A stretch of DNA of 64,000 bases, taken from assembly GCF_030272615.1 (NCBI RefSeq), contig NC_081408.1, positions 763,798,173-763,862,172 on the forward strand, given 5' to 3'. Made by a program: the position numbers and the translations under genes. Numbering within the stretch: the stretch's first letter is position 1; every line of letters begins with the position of its first letter. Source of the stretch: Cryptomeria japonica (taxonomy: Eukaryota > Streptophyta > Pinopsida > Cupressales > Cupressaceae). The notes beneath the pieces are model-generated. The model was not told where the DNA came from, did no database searches, and worked only from the letters and a program-made list of their open reading frames with translations. This document shows, piece by piece, positions 46,448 through 59,805 of the stretch.

Positions 46448-48300
46448 ATGGAAGAAGAAAATTCAATGTTTCAAACTTTTGGATACATAGATGTTGATGA
46501 AGAAGTAGTCAATAACACCATTAGAGACCTTGAACAAGATTTTAAATTTAATAAACTAATGGAATATTTATTGGAGAAACAAAAGGAAAAATATCTTCTA
46601 ATGTTGGCAAAATTAGGAGCTAAATTGCCACAAGACTTTAACATAGAAAGTTTGAAACACGATGCAGAGACGAGTATTAATCAAAACATTGATGATCCAA
46701 ATAACAAGGATTTAAATCATGAGGAAACAAGAGGAGATAAAACAAGAAAAGACCATGATGATACAAGAAGAGAGTGTGGTGATAGAAGAACTTATGAAGA
46801 TATAAGGAGAACTCGTATTGATAATCCTTCGTTAACTCTCGCTCAACAAATGCAAACATTACAACAACAAATGCAGGATATGAAGAATGAAACAAGTTCC
46901 AAGAAATATTCTTTAGAGGATATCTGCCCATATCCTTTTGACAAAAGTTTAAACATGATACCATTCCCACAACATTGTGAAATCCCTAAATATGATAAAT
47001 ACGATGGGAAATCTGATCCTCAAGATCACATTAGGGAATTTTGCACTATGAGTATGGAATTTGCACACGATGAAACTTACCTGATGTGTCTATTCCCTAG
47101 AAGCTTAAGTGGATAATCAATGGAATGGTTCTCAAGACCACCATTTAAAATTAAATCTTTTGAAGAACTCGTGAACAAATTTATCTCACAATACTCCTAC
47201 AACGTAAGAAATGAGATAACAATGCTAGATTTATGTAATGTCAAGCAAAATAATGGCGAACCTTTCGTGGTCTTTTTACTACCATGTAAATGAATGTTTA
47301 ATAGATATCCAAGAGATGTACCTGATCAATAGAAAATGGACATATTCATTGACAACCTTATCAGTGAAATGAGTTACCGTCTTAAAATGCAATGTCCTCC
47401 TTCTTTTCCTAAGATGATTGAAAATGGTCTAAAGATAGAAGATGCAATGGTAAAGAAAGGAGAGTTAAAATTTTACAACAATTCCTACAACAACAACAAT
47501 AACAATGAAAAACCTAAATTTTGGTCAAAGAATAGTAATGATGACATCAATTCTACCAAAAAACAACCAATCTTTAACTTATCAAGTCAAGTACCAAACA
47601 AATTTTTTTAAGAGAATAGTAAATCCAAGTCTTTCTTCTCTACTCCTCGCAGGAAATTCACAAACATTGGGGAACCCTTGGAATCAACTTTGAAATCTCT
47701 TCTTGCAAATAAATTGATTACTATACCAGAAGAAAGAAATTATGAACCTCAAGTCAAACCTAATTGGTGGAATGACAATCATTTTTGCAATTATCATCGA
47801 AACAAAGGACACCAAACCAATGATTGTCAAAGATTGAAGCACCTTATTCAAGATTTAATTGATAATGGAACTATTACAGTGGATGGTCATAAGATGAATG
47901 AATCACATCTAGCATTCAAAACTCCACTTCCAAACTATGAAAAGGGTGAACAATCTAAATCAAAAGATGACAAAGGCAAAGCTAAAGTAAACTGCACTTA
48001 CACATATGATGATATGGCAAATGTCATAATCGTTAAAGATAACACACCTTTGGAACCAATCAATGTTATTACAAGAAGCAAAGCGAAGTTTCTGGGTATA
48101 ACAAATGAATCAACATCCACTTCAAGACAATACAAATTAGTGGAACAATTGCAAAAGATACCCGCTCAAATATCAATTTTGGAGCTCCTAAAAGTTTCAC
48201 CTATGCATAAGGAAATATTGGAGAAATCTCTAACAGAAACAACAATTTCAAATAACCTGGATGTGGATCAATTCCAAAACATGGTGGGACACCTCATAGC
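46448..48300 (+). pseudogene. gag: Element B gag
   Basis: ATG at 46448, one frame with stops at about 47,114 and before 47,336. The core shows FPRSLSG, MDIFIDNLISEMSYRLKMQCPPSFPKMIENG, a long Asn run (NNNNNNEKP), and at about 47,770 NWWNDNHFCNYHRNKGHQTNDCQRLK, the Tat-type C-H-H-C zinc-binding motif. The C-terminus continues in frame through TPLPNYEKGE and NVITRSKAK towards the protease. Same order as element A, without its internal repeat array. Confidence 0.85.
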
Positions 48301-48735
48301 CCCTCATTGCTTATCCTTTTCTGAAAATGATGACGCATCCTTGCAACACCCTCATAATGATCCCTTACATGTTGAAGTCACCATTCATAAAACTCATGTC
48401 AAACATGTACTCATAGATGGTGGAGCTGGCTTAAACATTTGTGCATTAAGTTTAATAAAGGCTTTGAGATATTCAGAAAATGCAGTAGATCCAAAGAAGA
48501 AAATAACTATCAAGGCATATGATGAGGAAGAACGTTCTTCTAAAGGGACTGTGGTGTTACCAATCAAATAGGACCCGTGGAAAGAGATACATTGTGCCAA
48601 GTTCTGGACTTGAATTTATCTTATAACATTATTCTAGGAAGACCATGGATTCATGACATGTAAGCGGTTCCTTCTACATACCATAAATGTGCTAAGTTTC
48701 CTCATAATAGACAAGAAGTCACTATAGTCACAGAC
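48301..48735 (+). pseudogene. Element B aspartic protease
   Basis: In frame with gag: HVLIDGGAGLNICALSL, then AYDEEERSSKGTVVLPIK and a stop at about 48,570. Past a frameshift the block NIILGRPWIHD is still visible at about 48,625-48,660. The catalytic Gly variant (DGGAG) is shared with A. Confidence 0.82.
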
Positions 48736-49347
48736 TCCAGTCAATATTGCAATAATCCGAAACCAACAAAAGATGCAAGAGTTCCACATAACAAAGAATC
48801 AGTCTATCATACCAAAGAAATTCAAAAAAAGTTATGGGAAACCTTTGAGAAAAAGCTCAAACTAAATGATGAAGGAATGCAAAATTATTCTTTGCATAGC
48901 TTACTACTTTCACCTAAATCACATGAAAAGCCTACAAATGTTCAACCACGAATCTTAGAGAAATCAGTTGAAATGTTTGATGGAGCATTTGTTAGAGCTG
49001 GAACACTTGTAGAGGAAACCAAAGATAAAGACATTCTTAGTTGGTTGTATAGAGATGATAATGAAACTATAGCAACAACTACAAAAGTTAATATTCCCAT
49101 AGATCAATATGGAAATGGTTATAAGATCATGCAAAAAATGGGATATGAAGGAAAAGGACCAATTGGTAAGTGCCAAGAAGGTATTTCAGAACCTATTTGT
49201 CCTCACACACAATCTAAAGAAGATAAATCAGGACTTGGATATCCTAAATCAAAGAAAAAACAACATAATTATCAACATCCAAGGTGGAGAAAGAAAACAG
49301 TCCCTAAAGAAGAACCATGGCAAGAAAGGCTACACCAAGCAACATAA
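48736..49347 (+). pseudogene. Element B G-patch segment
   Basis: Open from 48877. At about 49,125-49,250 it reads IMQKMGYEGKGPIGKCQEGISEPI and SGLGYP, a G-patch with the second Gly-Leu partly changed. Upstream IPIDQYGNGYK matches IPIEKYGKGF in element A, so the whole segment is homologous. Confidence 0.65.
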
Positions 49348-50599
49348 ATAGTAGCTAACAAACAAAAACAAGAAGAATATGAGAAACAACAGGAAGAACT
49401 TGCAATCAAAAGAGAAGAAGAATCTTGCAAACAAGTTCAAGGAATACAAACAAGTGTGGAACCTGATCAAGATATTCCAAAAATAGTGAAAGAACAAATG
49501 GCCAAAATCAGAGAACTCTTCTCACCATATAACATTCCTGTTAGATATAGTGCTGTGATTCTAGACAATGGTTCAGAAACAGATTCAAACAAATATGAAT
49601 GGGGTCCAAATCTACCATCTGACATATCAAGTGAAGAAAAGGATGAAGAACAAGTAGCTATTACAAATAAAGACTCATCTTTTACAAAACAAAGAATAGA
49701 GTTGGAAAGAAGACAAGACGAGATCATAATTCAAAGGAAAGAGGCATATGAAAGACAACAAAAGAAAGAGGATGAAAAAGAACAAGAAGTAACACCACAA
49801 GAAACACAAGCAGTTATTGATCAATCATTAGAAGATCAACAAAATATTAGATCTACATCAAATGTTGAGCCAACAATATTAAGGTATGGAAGAACCATGG
49901 AAGAATTAATAAATAGTCAAGAAGGATTGACTATTAGTCTAGAAGAAGCTGAGTTCGAGAGAAGACAAAAGATAGCAAAAAAATCCTCTATGTCATGTGC
50001 ACAAGTATACCAACTTCAAGATACAAATGAATTTATTGAAATTGACCAAGAATGACGACGACTATGACTTACCCCCACTTCATCCAAAACTGATTGATTG
50101 GGATAACTGAGAAATCCCTGAATTGGATGTCTTTTCCAATGATCATGATTTAGCCGTATATCTTAATGCCGTAGAACCAATAACACCTAAGATATCTTCC
50201 ACCACAGAATCAAGTAACGCTTCTTGCAGTTAGGAGAGTGCCAAACTTTCCAGTCACAAAATTGAAATAAAATAAGGAAAAAGACCTAGTGATGAAAACC
50301 ATTTCATGACAATACTAGATCAATCAAGAGGAAAAATAAAGGATGTATCTGATGGTGAAAACCTCCTTGAGGCACCAGAAGATGGAAAGTTTGACACCAT
50401 CCCTACATATTTTCAGGAGAGATCTGCTATTTTAATAGTGCCAATGAAAGCAATAAATATTGACACAACAAAGGATCCCAAGGTCACTCATCCTATTGCA
50501 TCATTATCAAATGAAGAGAGGAAAGATTACATATAATTCTTCAAACAAAGATAGGCAAATTTTTCTTGGTCCTATGCATACATGTCAGATCTTGATCTA
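49348..50599 (+). pseudogene. Element B linker between G-patch and RT
   Basis: The open piece 49456-50055 is rich in Glu, Gln and Lys, likely extended or coiled. After frameshifts, ENLLEAPEDGKFDTIPTYFQERSAIL (50,355-50,430) matches ENLLEASKDGIFDTLPKYYQERSSIL of A. No enzyme motif. Confidence 0.65.
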
Positions 50600-52620
50600 G
50601 ATCTTATCATGCATAATCTCAATGTGGATCCAAAAGCAAAACCAATTAAACAAAAGCTAAGGAAGATGCATCCACACATCGCTCTCCTTGTAAATGCAGA
50701 GCTAAAGAAATGATTGGATTTGGGTTTCATAAGACCTGTTGGCTAACCAGAATGGGTCTCAAGCATTGTGCCAATGACAAAGCCAGATAAAAGCATAAGA
50801 GTCTGCACCGATTTCAGAGATTTAAACAAGGCATGTCCTAAAGATTATTTCCCATTGCCCAACATTGATATAATTGTAGACTTATCAACAAGACATGATA
50901 TGTTTTCATTAATGGATGGATTCTCAGGATACAATCAAATAAAAATTTCCCCTGAAGATCAAGAAAAGATAACATTCACCTATGCATGGGGTACTTACTA
51001 CTGGAATGTTATGCCATTTGGGCTTAAGAATGCAGGAGCAACTTATCAGAGAGCCATGACAACAATTTTACATGATATGATGCATACATTTATGGAAGAT
51101 TATGTAGATGACATACTTGCAAAATATCATACAAGGAAAGAACATTTGAACATCTTGGGCAAGATCTTTGATAGGATTGAACAATACCAATTAAGATTGA
51201 ATCCAAAGAAATGTGCATTTGGAGTAAACTCTAGAAAACTTCTTGGGTACATTATATCATCTCGTGGAATTGAAGTAGATCCAGAAAAGGTCAAAGATAT
51301 CATGGAAATGGAATCACCCAGGAACATAAGTCAATTGCGTTCTCTACAAGGGACATTGCAATAAAAAAAAAAAATGTCTCTCAATTAGTAGATAGATGTC
51401 ATTCATTCACTCATCTTTTACACAAGAATGTTCCATTCAAATGGGATCAGAAGTGTGAAGAATTTTTTATGCAAATCAAAGAATATTTGATGAATCCTCC
51501 AGTATTTGTATCGCCAATCAAAGAGAAATCATTGTTACTTTACATCTCAACAACAAATGTATCACTAGGAGATCTCTTAGCACAACACGATGAAGAAGGG
51601 AAAGAAAGATAAGTATATTACATCAGTAGAACACTTGCAGGCTATGAATTTAACTATAAATCACTTGAGAAGACATGCCTAGCAGTTGTATTTGCAAGTC
51701 AAAAATTGTGACATTATATGCTGACTCATTCTATGAAACTGATAGCAAAAATAAATCCACTAAAGTATTTGTTGAGCAAGTCAACTTTGACAGGCAGACT
51801 GAAAAAATGGGTTATGGTACTAAGTGAGTTTGATATAGAATATGTTGATAAAAAAGATATCAAAGGATAGGTCATTGCTAATCAATTGGCTGAAGCACCC
51901 TTATTAGATGACACACCGTTGCACATCAAATTTCCTGATGCAGACATTCTAACAATAAGCACCAAATTTTGGGAGTTGTACTTTGATGGCTCCTATACAC
52001 AATATGGATCAGGTGTTGGAATCTTGTTCATCACACCTCAGGGACACACAATTCCAAAATCATATAGACTGCGGTTTTCATGCACAAACAATACTGTACA
52101 ATATGAAGCATTGGTTATTGAGCTCAAAATGGCTATTGAATGGAACATCAAGAAATTGCATGTTTATGGTGATTCATAGCTTATAATCAACCAAATAAAT
52201 GATGAATATCAAACTAAGGATGACAAGTTCATGCCTTACAAATATCTGGTTGAAAATTTCAAAAAGCATTTTGAAGAAATAACACTTACTTAGATCCCAA
52301 GAAATGAGAACAAAGTAGTAGATGTAATGGCTACAATAATATCTCTTTTCCAAATCAAGAAAATAAACAACATTATGAATTCCTGGTGGAAGACATCTTG
52401 AATCCTATCATTTAATCCCAAAATACCCACATGATTTGCCATATATCTGGAACCGATCAATCCTTATACAACCAAACTTATCGATACCTAAAGGAGAATA
52501 TCCTTCCTCCTGACATATCCCACAATCAGAGAAGAAATTTTATTCGTAAGTCATCCTGCTATACTATCATTGCTGATATCTTATATAGATAAGGTCTAGA
52601 TAGAACCCTAATGGGATGTC
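50600..52620 (+). pseudogene. Element B reverse transcriptase, RNase H and second RNase H
   Basis: RT open at 50768-51364: RVCTDFRDLNKACPKD, FSLMDGFSGYNQI, YVDD at 51,101-51,112. After 51,361 a run of twelve A bases and a short loss replace the end of the thumb. First RNase H (about 51,480-51,880): LLLYISTTNVSLGDLLAQHD, with TGA at 51,709. Second RNase H from 51,886: LYFDGSYTQYGSGVGILFI, TVQYEALVIELKMA and VYGDS, with Asp, Glu and Asp in place. Confidence 0.9.
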
Positions 52621-53720
52621 TCAAACAAGAAGAATTTGAGAAATTTCTTAATAAAGTCCACATAGGTATTTGTGGCACGCACTCAAGTGGTTTAACACTG
52701 GCTAAGAAACTTATTTGCTTGGGTTAGTATTGGCCTACCATGGAGAGAGATTCATTTACATATGCTAAGAGATACAAACAATGTTAGATCCATGGAGATC
52801 TCATCCACGCACCAACACAAGAACTGCATCCTATGGCAAGTTCATGGTCATTCTTCCAATGGGGTCTTGATTTGGTAGGTAAGATAAACCCTTCATCTTC
52901 TAATGGACATAAGTTCATTCTGACTGCTACAAAGTATTTCACTAAATGGATTGAAGTAGTGCCTTTGACGAAAGTGACAAGAAAGCAAATATCATCATTC
53001 ATCCTGAATTATATAATGTGTCACTATGGAGTCCCTATGACCATTATCACTGATAATGGAAGACCATTTAAGAATCAAGATGTGAAGGAACTATATGAGT
53101 GATTTTATATTCAACATAGGTTTTCTACCCCATATTATCCACAAGGAAATGGTCAAGTTGAGGCATCAAATAAAACAATCTTAAAGATCCTGAATAAAAC
53201 AATCAATGAAGTTGGTAAGATTGGCATATTCAACTAAATCCTTCTCTTTGGGCATATCGAACTAGCATTCACACACCAATGTGGGCAACCCCATATTGCT
53301 TAGTATATGGATCAAAAGTCATATTACTAGTAGAAGTAGAGATACCTTCTTTACGAGTGTCCTTGAAAGGTCTTATACCAGAAGAAGAACAATGAGTCTC
53401 TAGACTTCAAGAACTTGATCTGATTCAGGAATGTTGCCAAAATGCTATAGATCATTTGAAGGCATATCAATAGAGAATGGTGAGAAGTTATAATCATAGA
53501 GTTAAGCCACACATTTTTTAGATTGGAGATCTAGTTCTAAGGGAGAATCCAAGGAATCAACAAGACCGAGAAAAAAAGGGGAAAATTTTAACCAAAATAG
53601 TTAGGTCCTTTTGTTATAGTAGCAATATATGACTCAAGAGCATACAAGTTATCTACACCAGAAGGTGATTGGTTTGACGAGCCCATCAATTCTATTCATC
53701 TCAAGAAGTTCTATGCTTGA
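52621..53720 (+). pseudogene. Element B integrase
   Basis: Zinc-binding head at about 52,655-52,795 with a TAG at 52,785-52,787, shared with A. Core open at 52833-53102: WGLDLVGKINPSSSNG, TIITDNGRPFKNQD; then [11 protein letters not shown] at about 53,145. The C-terminal part to the stop at 53,718-53,720 is frameshifted several times. Confidence 0.88.
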
Positions 53721-54522
53721 GATATTAAAGTCCTAGAAAAATCAGTTAAAAAAAGGGCATATAAAGTCCTGAAGAAATCAGTAAAAATAAAAAAAGTAGA
53801 AAATCCCTAAAAAGCATAAAACAGAGAAAACAAAACAAAAAAAACCAAATATGAAAAAAATGCAATAAATTTAGATAGTGAAAACCTGGTAAACAGGCGC
53901 TATGTAAAAGTGAGTTCTTCCATGTATGAGATTGCTTCGTGCACCTATCCACTCCATCCTATTTGCATCTATCGCTGCTTATCCATTTATCTTTCACATC
54001 TATTTCTCTAAACTATTAGTAGGAGATATGCAGCTTACCAACAATTATCAATCTTTGACATACTTAGTGTAGTCACTGTCTTGGATTTTATCAATCATAT
54101 CTACATTATATCCCACCATGGTTTGGATCATTCTTTTGTACATCTGCAATAAAGTTTGTTTCCGGTGGGGGGAAAATCATATTTCCTTTTGCTAAAGTGA
54201 TCTTTTAAATCTTTGAAAATCCAAAACATTCAGAAAACTTAGAAAAAAAACAAAACACCTAGGGCTTCGAAACAAATAACGAGCAACAAAGCAACAAAGA
54301 TCAAGGCATTTTGTAGCAACTAAATCGTGAAACTCAAAAAAGAAAGATTCAACCAGCAAGTAATAAAGGATTATCAATGATTATTCATCAAGTTGACTAT
54401 ATCATTTAATGACCATGAAAACATGTGTATGACATATAAGATTCAGTGTTTATATCTTGATTTTATTTTTTTTGCTAATCATGTACTCTATGCGACTTAA
54501 GGATGTCCATGACTAAAGTAGC
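53721..54522 (+). other. Post-integrase region of element B
   Basis: Non-coding, A-rich at first, with an internal polypurine tract at about 54,160 (GGTGGGGGGAAAATC). Homologous to 26,220-26,878 of element A. Confidence 0.55.
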
Positions 54523-55605
54523 TGCTGGTATTTTGGATATGTTGATATGGTTTTTTCATTGATGTCAACACTTATCAACTCTGGTCAACCTACTGGCACT
54601 TGGAGAATTGGCAATGTTCACCGACAAGCAGTGACTTATGCACAGTCACCGGTATCTGGTTCACCGACAGGATATATTGTTCACCGAAACTTGGAATGAC
54701 ATGAAGAATACTTGGTTATGTCGAAGACATCATTTGGACACTTTGTCTTGGAGATTTTTTCATTGGTATATTCGAGTTTGAATATATGTTGTTACCGGCA
54801 AATAGGTCCAGGATAAGCACTGACAGGCTTATCTATTCTAGATCAGCATGACATGCTATGGAGATGATTTATTATTATTATTGTAAATGCATTAAGCCGA
54901 CATGTTGTATCGGATATTGCATTGGTCATTGATTTACTTGTAAATTGTTTTTATTGTAATATCTTTTGTAAAGTCGACCTACACATTTTGGTCCTAGGCT
55001 TCGGTATATATGTAAGATCTTATTTGATCGGAAGAAGAAGACTAGAATGCAAATGCGAAAATGATTGCAATAAGGTATATGCGAGAATAAGTAGAGCTAT
55101 ACATGCAAACATCATTTGAAGGTTGAAGGAAGGTTTTGTGAAGGCATATAAGAGCTAAACCGGTACAGAATCCAGCATATGAAGATGCTATTTTGAAGCA
55201 GTACATCATCATTGGATTTAACCATCAAATTGTAGTCAGTGTGACTCCCATTTGTGTTTGAGCAGTGAGCTCTAGGCGCTTGGATTTTCTGCACGTACAG
55301 ACCCCCTATTGTACACATACTATCTGCAGTAGTATCATCTGATTGTGGGTAAGGTTTCCCACCATGGTTTTTCCCCTTACAGGGTTTCCACGTACAAATA
55401 TTGGTGTTATGTGTTGTGGATGTTATTGTCTTTCCATTTCATGCATTAATCTTTACCGGTACTGTAATTAACTGATAAACTATCTACCGGCATAAAGTTT
55501 GGTTTACCGGTATTAAACATTAAGTTTTGGTTAAGTTAATTTTGGTTTGAATTTATTGGACAACTGATTCACCCCCCGCCTCTCAGTTGTCTCCGAGACC
55601 TAACA
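54523..55605 (+). repeat. 5' LTR of copia 2
   Basis: It starts TGCTGGTATTTTGG (the third base changed from the family's TGTTGG) and ends GAGACCTAACA. Confidence 0.95.
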
Positions 55606-55607
55606 AT

Positions 55608-55620
55608 TGGTATCAGAGCC
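55608..55620 (+). other. Primer binding site of copia 2
   Basis: TGGTATCAGAGCC, complement of the initiator methionine tRNA 3' end, two bases after the LTR. Confidence 0.95.
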
Positions 55621-55662
55621 TAGTCCTCTATTTGTAGAAGTTTAACAGCTTGAGGAGATCCA

Positions 55663-58600
55663 ATGTCTTATAACTATTTCAGGAAGGACAGTCCTAAACT
55701 TGATGGAACCAACTATGGCATATGGAAGATCAGGATGGACACACATCTGAATTGCATCGGTAAGGACATCTAGGAAGTTACAAAGAATGGCTATACTGCT
55801 CCTATTCAAGGTCAGCCTAGTCCACCTAACTTAGCTAAAGATGAAAATGATTGCAAAGCAAGAGAAGCACTTTTGAGTGCATTATTAGATCAGCAAATCA
55901 TGGGATTATCAGATAGATCTATTGCTAAAGCTATTTGGGACCATTTGGAAACACTGAATGAAGGAGATTCCACAGTCAAAATTGCAAAACTTGAAAGCTT
56001 CCGGGTCAGGTATGAAAATCTGAAAATGGAAGAGGATGAAAGGATTTCTGCTTTTGTGGAAAGAGTAAATGAAATTGTTTTGGGTATTAAATGTTGTGGA
56101 GGAACCTTAAGTGAAGATGAAATTATTTCAAAAGTTTTAAGAGGATTGCCACCGACATACAAAATGAAAGTTACTGCTATAAATGAGTTAAGAACAATGC
56201 CTAATACATCAGTAACTAAGGATACATTGATTGGAAAACTTCCAGCTTTTGAAATTGAGGAATTTGGTCCTATTGCTACTATAAAGATAGATTTAGCTTT
56301 TAAGGAATCAACATAATCTACATCATCATTTGACAAGTCTGATTAGAAAGCCTTTTATGCAAGAGAACTTGAAGAAAGTAGGAGAGAAAATGAAGAACTT
56401 GAACCATTATTTGCAAGGAAAATGCCTAAAGGTCCAATTGAAAGTAAATATGAAGGTAAAGCACCCTTTAAATGTTTTAACTGTAATAAGATTGGTCATA
56501 TGGCTTCAAGATGCCCTAATAGACATGCAAGATTGAAAGAAGAAGCTAGAAGAACATACAAGCCTAACCCTGAATATCAGAGATATAGATTTAAGAAGAA
56601 TAGAGACAAATCTTGTTATCTTGCTGATGAAGGAGTCACTGATTATTTTGATGAGGATCCGACAGACAATGGATGGGCCTTTGTTGCTATAATAGAAGAT
56701 CAACTGACACCTACTGTTCAACCGATAGAGCAGGCCCTGACAACTAAAGTTGAGAATAAGGATGAATGGATCATTGATTCAGGATGTTCACATCATATGA
56801 CTGGTGATAAAAGTAAATTCTTGACTTTTCAGGAACATAATGGAGGTCTAGTAAGATTTGGAGATGATAAAGCTTGTTTGATCAAAGGAAAAGGTACTAT
56901 ATCTCTTGATGGTAAGCACAATACTGACAATGTTTACTATGTTGAAGGTTTAAAGCATAATGTTTTGAGTGTTGGTCAATTAGTTGAAAAAGGATTTCAG
57001 TTACAGTTCAAGAATGGAAAATGCAAAATCATGAACAGAACTGGTCTGAAAATTGCAACCGGTAATCAAACTAGAGGTAATATATTTCATTTGAACAATA
57101 GTGAAAAGACATGCTTGATTGCACATATTGATGAAAGTTGGTTGTGGCATAATAAACTCTATCATGTAAATTTTGATTGCATTGTGAAAATCAGTACAAG
57201 TAAATTAGTTAGAGATTTACCTATAATTGTCAAACCTCACAATCCGGTATGTAAGGAATGTCAATTTGGAAAACAAGTTAGAGCATCTTTTAAGAGTATT
57301 CCAGAAAAATCCAATAATGCTCTTAACTTAATTCATACTAATTTATGTGGTCCATCTAGAACTAAAAGCTTACAAGGTGATAGATATTTCATACTAATCA
57401 TTGATGACTATTCTAGAATGTGTTGGGTTACTTTTCTCAGAGAGAAATCAGAAGCACTTGGGAAATTCAATCTATTCAAGGCGATCGTAGAGAATGAAAC
57501 CGATAAGAAAATCAAATGTCTGAGATCAGATCAAGGAGGTGAATTCACATCTAAGGAATTTAATACATTCTGTGAAGTAAATGGAATCAAAAGACAGTTA
57601 TCAGCACCCCGGACACCCCAACAAAATGGAGTTGTAGAAAGGAAAAATAGAACTATCTTGGATGCAGCTAGAAGTATGTTATCAAAAGAAAATCTACCAC
57701 ATGTATATTGGAGAGAGGTAGTAAGTACAACAGTCTACACATTCAACAAAGTTCACATCAAAGGTGAAACTGGTAAGACCCCTCATGAACTATGGTTTGG
57801 TATTACTCCTACTCTTAATTATTTCAGAATATTTGGAAGTAAATGCTATATTAGAAGAGATGAGTATATTGGCAAATTTGATCCTAGAAGTTATGAAGGA
57901 ATATTTCTTGGTTATTCATCTAAGAGCAAGGCATATAGATGTTTTAACAAGAGATTGTAGAAAATTGTTGAGAGTACAAATGTGAAAATTGACGAATAGT
58001 TTAGAGGAACTTCAAGGTATATAGACTCTGAAATGACAACAAAGATACTGACAAATGAACCTACATTGAACACACCGACACAAAATGAAGATCCAGTTAC
58101 ACCGACATCATCTAAAAATTCCACTATAACTGAGGACCAACAGCAAATGAAGACGCCCTGGTATGTAAGACTGAATCACTCTGAATATCAGATAATTGGG
58201 AACAAGTATCAAGGAGTTATGACTAGAGGAAGACTGGCAAATGAAGAGGTATGTCTTATTTTTCAAATTGAACCAGCATCAATTAATGAGGCATGTGAAG
58301 ATAAACATTGGATTAAAGCTATGGAAGAAGAATTAGAACAAATTGAAAAGAATAACACATGGACATTAGTTCCCCGACCTAAAGACAAAAATGTAATTGG
58401 AACTAAATGGGTATTCAGAGACAAACTTAATGAAGATGGTAAAGTGATCAGAAATAAAGAAAGACTAGTGTGTAAGGGATATTGATAGAAAGAAGGAATT
58501 GATTACAATGAAACCTTTGCACCGATAGCTAGAATTGAGGCAGTTAGATTATTCTTGGCTTTTGCAGCACATAAGAACTATAAAGTATAACAAATAGATA

Positions 58601-59805
58601 TTAAATGTGCATTTCTGAATAGAGATATTGAAGAAGAAGTTTATATTGAGAAAACTGATGGATTTTCTTTGACAGACAACAGAGATATGGTTTGTAGGTT
58701 AAGGAAAACTTTGTATGGGTTGAAGCAAGCTCCAAGAGCTTGGTATGCTAGATTGGACAAATATCTTTTGAAGATTGTTTTTTCTAAAGGTAATGCTGAC
58801 AACAAATTATAGTATAAAGTGACTAATGATGACATCTTGGTTATAGAAGTTTTTGTTGATGATATAATCTTTGGAGGAGAAGATGGATTATGTAAAGACT
58901 TTTCTAATAAAATGCAACAAGAATTTGAAATGTCTATGATTGGAGAGATAAAATTCTTTGTAGGATTGCAGATTTCAAAGATTGATAAAGGTATATTCTT
59001 GAGTCAATCTAAGTACTTGAAGGACTTACTAAAGAATTTTGGCATGGAAAACTCTAAACCGGTAAGCACACCTATGACTACAACTGATAAATTATCTTTG
59101 AAGGATGAATCAACACTTGTTAATCTGACAAGATACAAGTCTATGATAGGAGGCCTACTGTATTTGACACAAACAAGACCTGATATTATGAATGATGTAT
59201 GTATTGTTTCAAGATTTTAGAGTAATCCTAAAGAAAAGCATGAAACAACAGTAAAAAGGATTTTTCGGTACTGACAAGGCACTACAAATCTTGGCTTATG
59301 GTATCCTAGAGATGAAAACTTTGAATTATGTGCATACACAAATGCAAATTGGGCAGGAGATGTGGATGACAGAAAAAGCACCACCGACGAAGAATTTTTT
59401 ATTGGAAGTAGATTAATTTCTTGGTTGAGTAAGAAACAAAGTTGCACATCTTTATCAACAACAAAATCAGAATATGTTGCAGCAACAACTAACTGTACAC
59501 AGGTATTATGACTTAAACAAATGTTGAAGGACATCAAGGTAAAATGCAAGGAACCTATAACTATCTATTGTGATAATATAACTGCAATTGATATATCTAA
59601 GAATTTGGTACTACATTCTAAAACTAAACATGTTTCTATCCAACTGAATTTTCTGAAAGAGAATGTTAAAGCAAAAGAAGTAAAACAAGTTTATGTGAAT
59701 ACTAAAGAGAAGATTGCAGATATTTTTACTAAGCCTTTGCCTAAGGAGACTTTTGAGTATCTTAGAGATCAGCTTGGGGTTGTACCCCCATCGATAGAGA
59801 CTTAA
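55663..59805 (+). pseudogene. Copia 2 gag-pol, one frame with scattered stops
   Basis: The ATG at 55663 and the final stop at about 59,803 are in the same frame, so about 1,380 codons have kept phase with no net frameshift. Stops at 55,771, 56,314, 56,343, 57,958, 57,997, 58,483, 58,486 and several later ones. Gag: DGTNYGIWKIRM; zinc knuckle CFNCNKIGHMASRC at 56,473-56,514, complete. Protease: WIIDSGCSHHMTG at about 56,765. Integrase: HVNFDC ... CKECQFGKQ, IIDDYSRMCW, LRSDQGGEFTS, QQNGVVERKNRT, all catalytic residues present within the 512-codon open stretch 56422-57960. [30 protein letters not shown] at about 58,850. RNase H: DNITAIDISKNL and KIADIFTKPLP. Confidence 0.92.
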
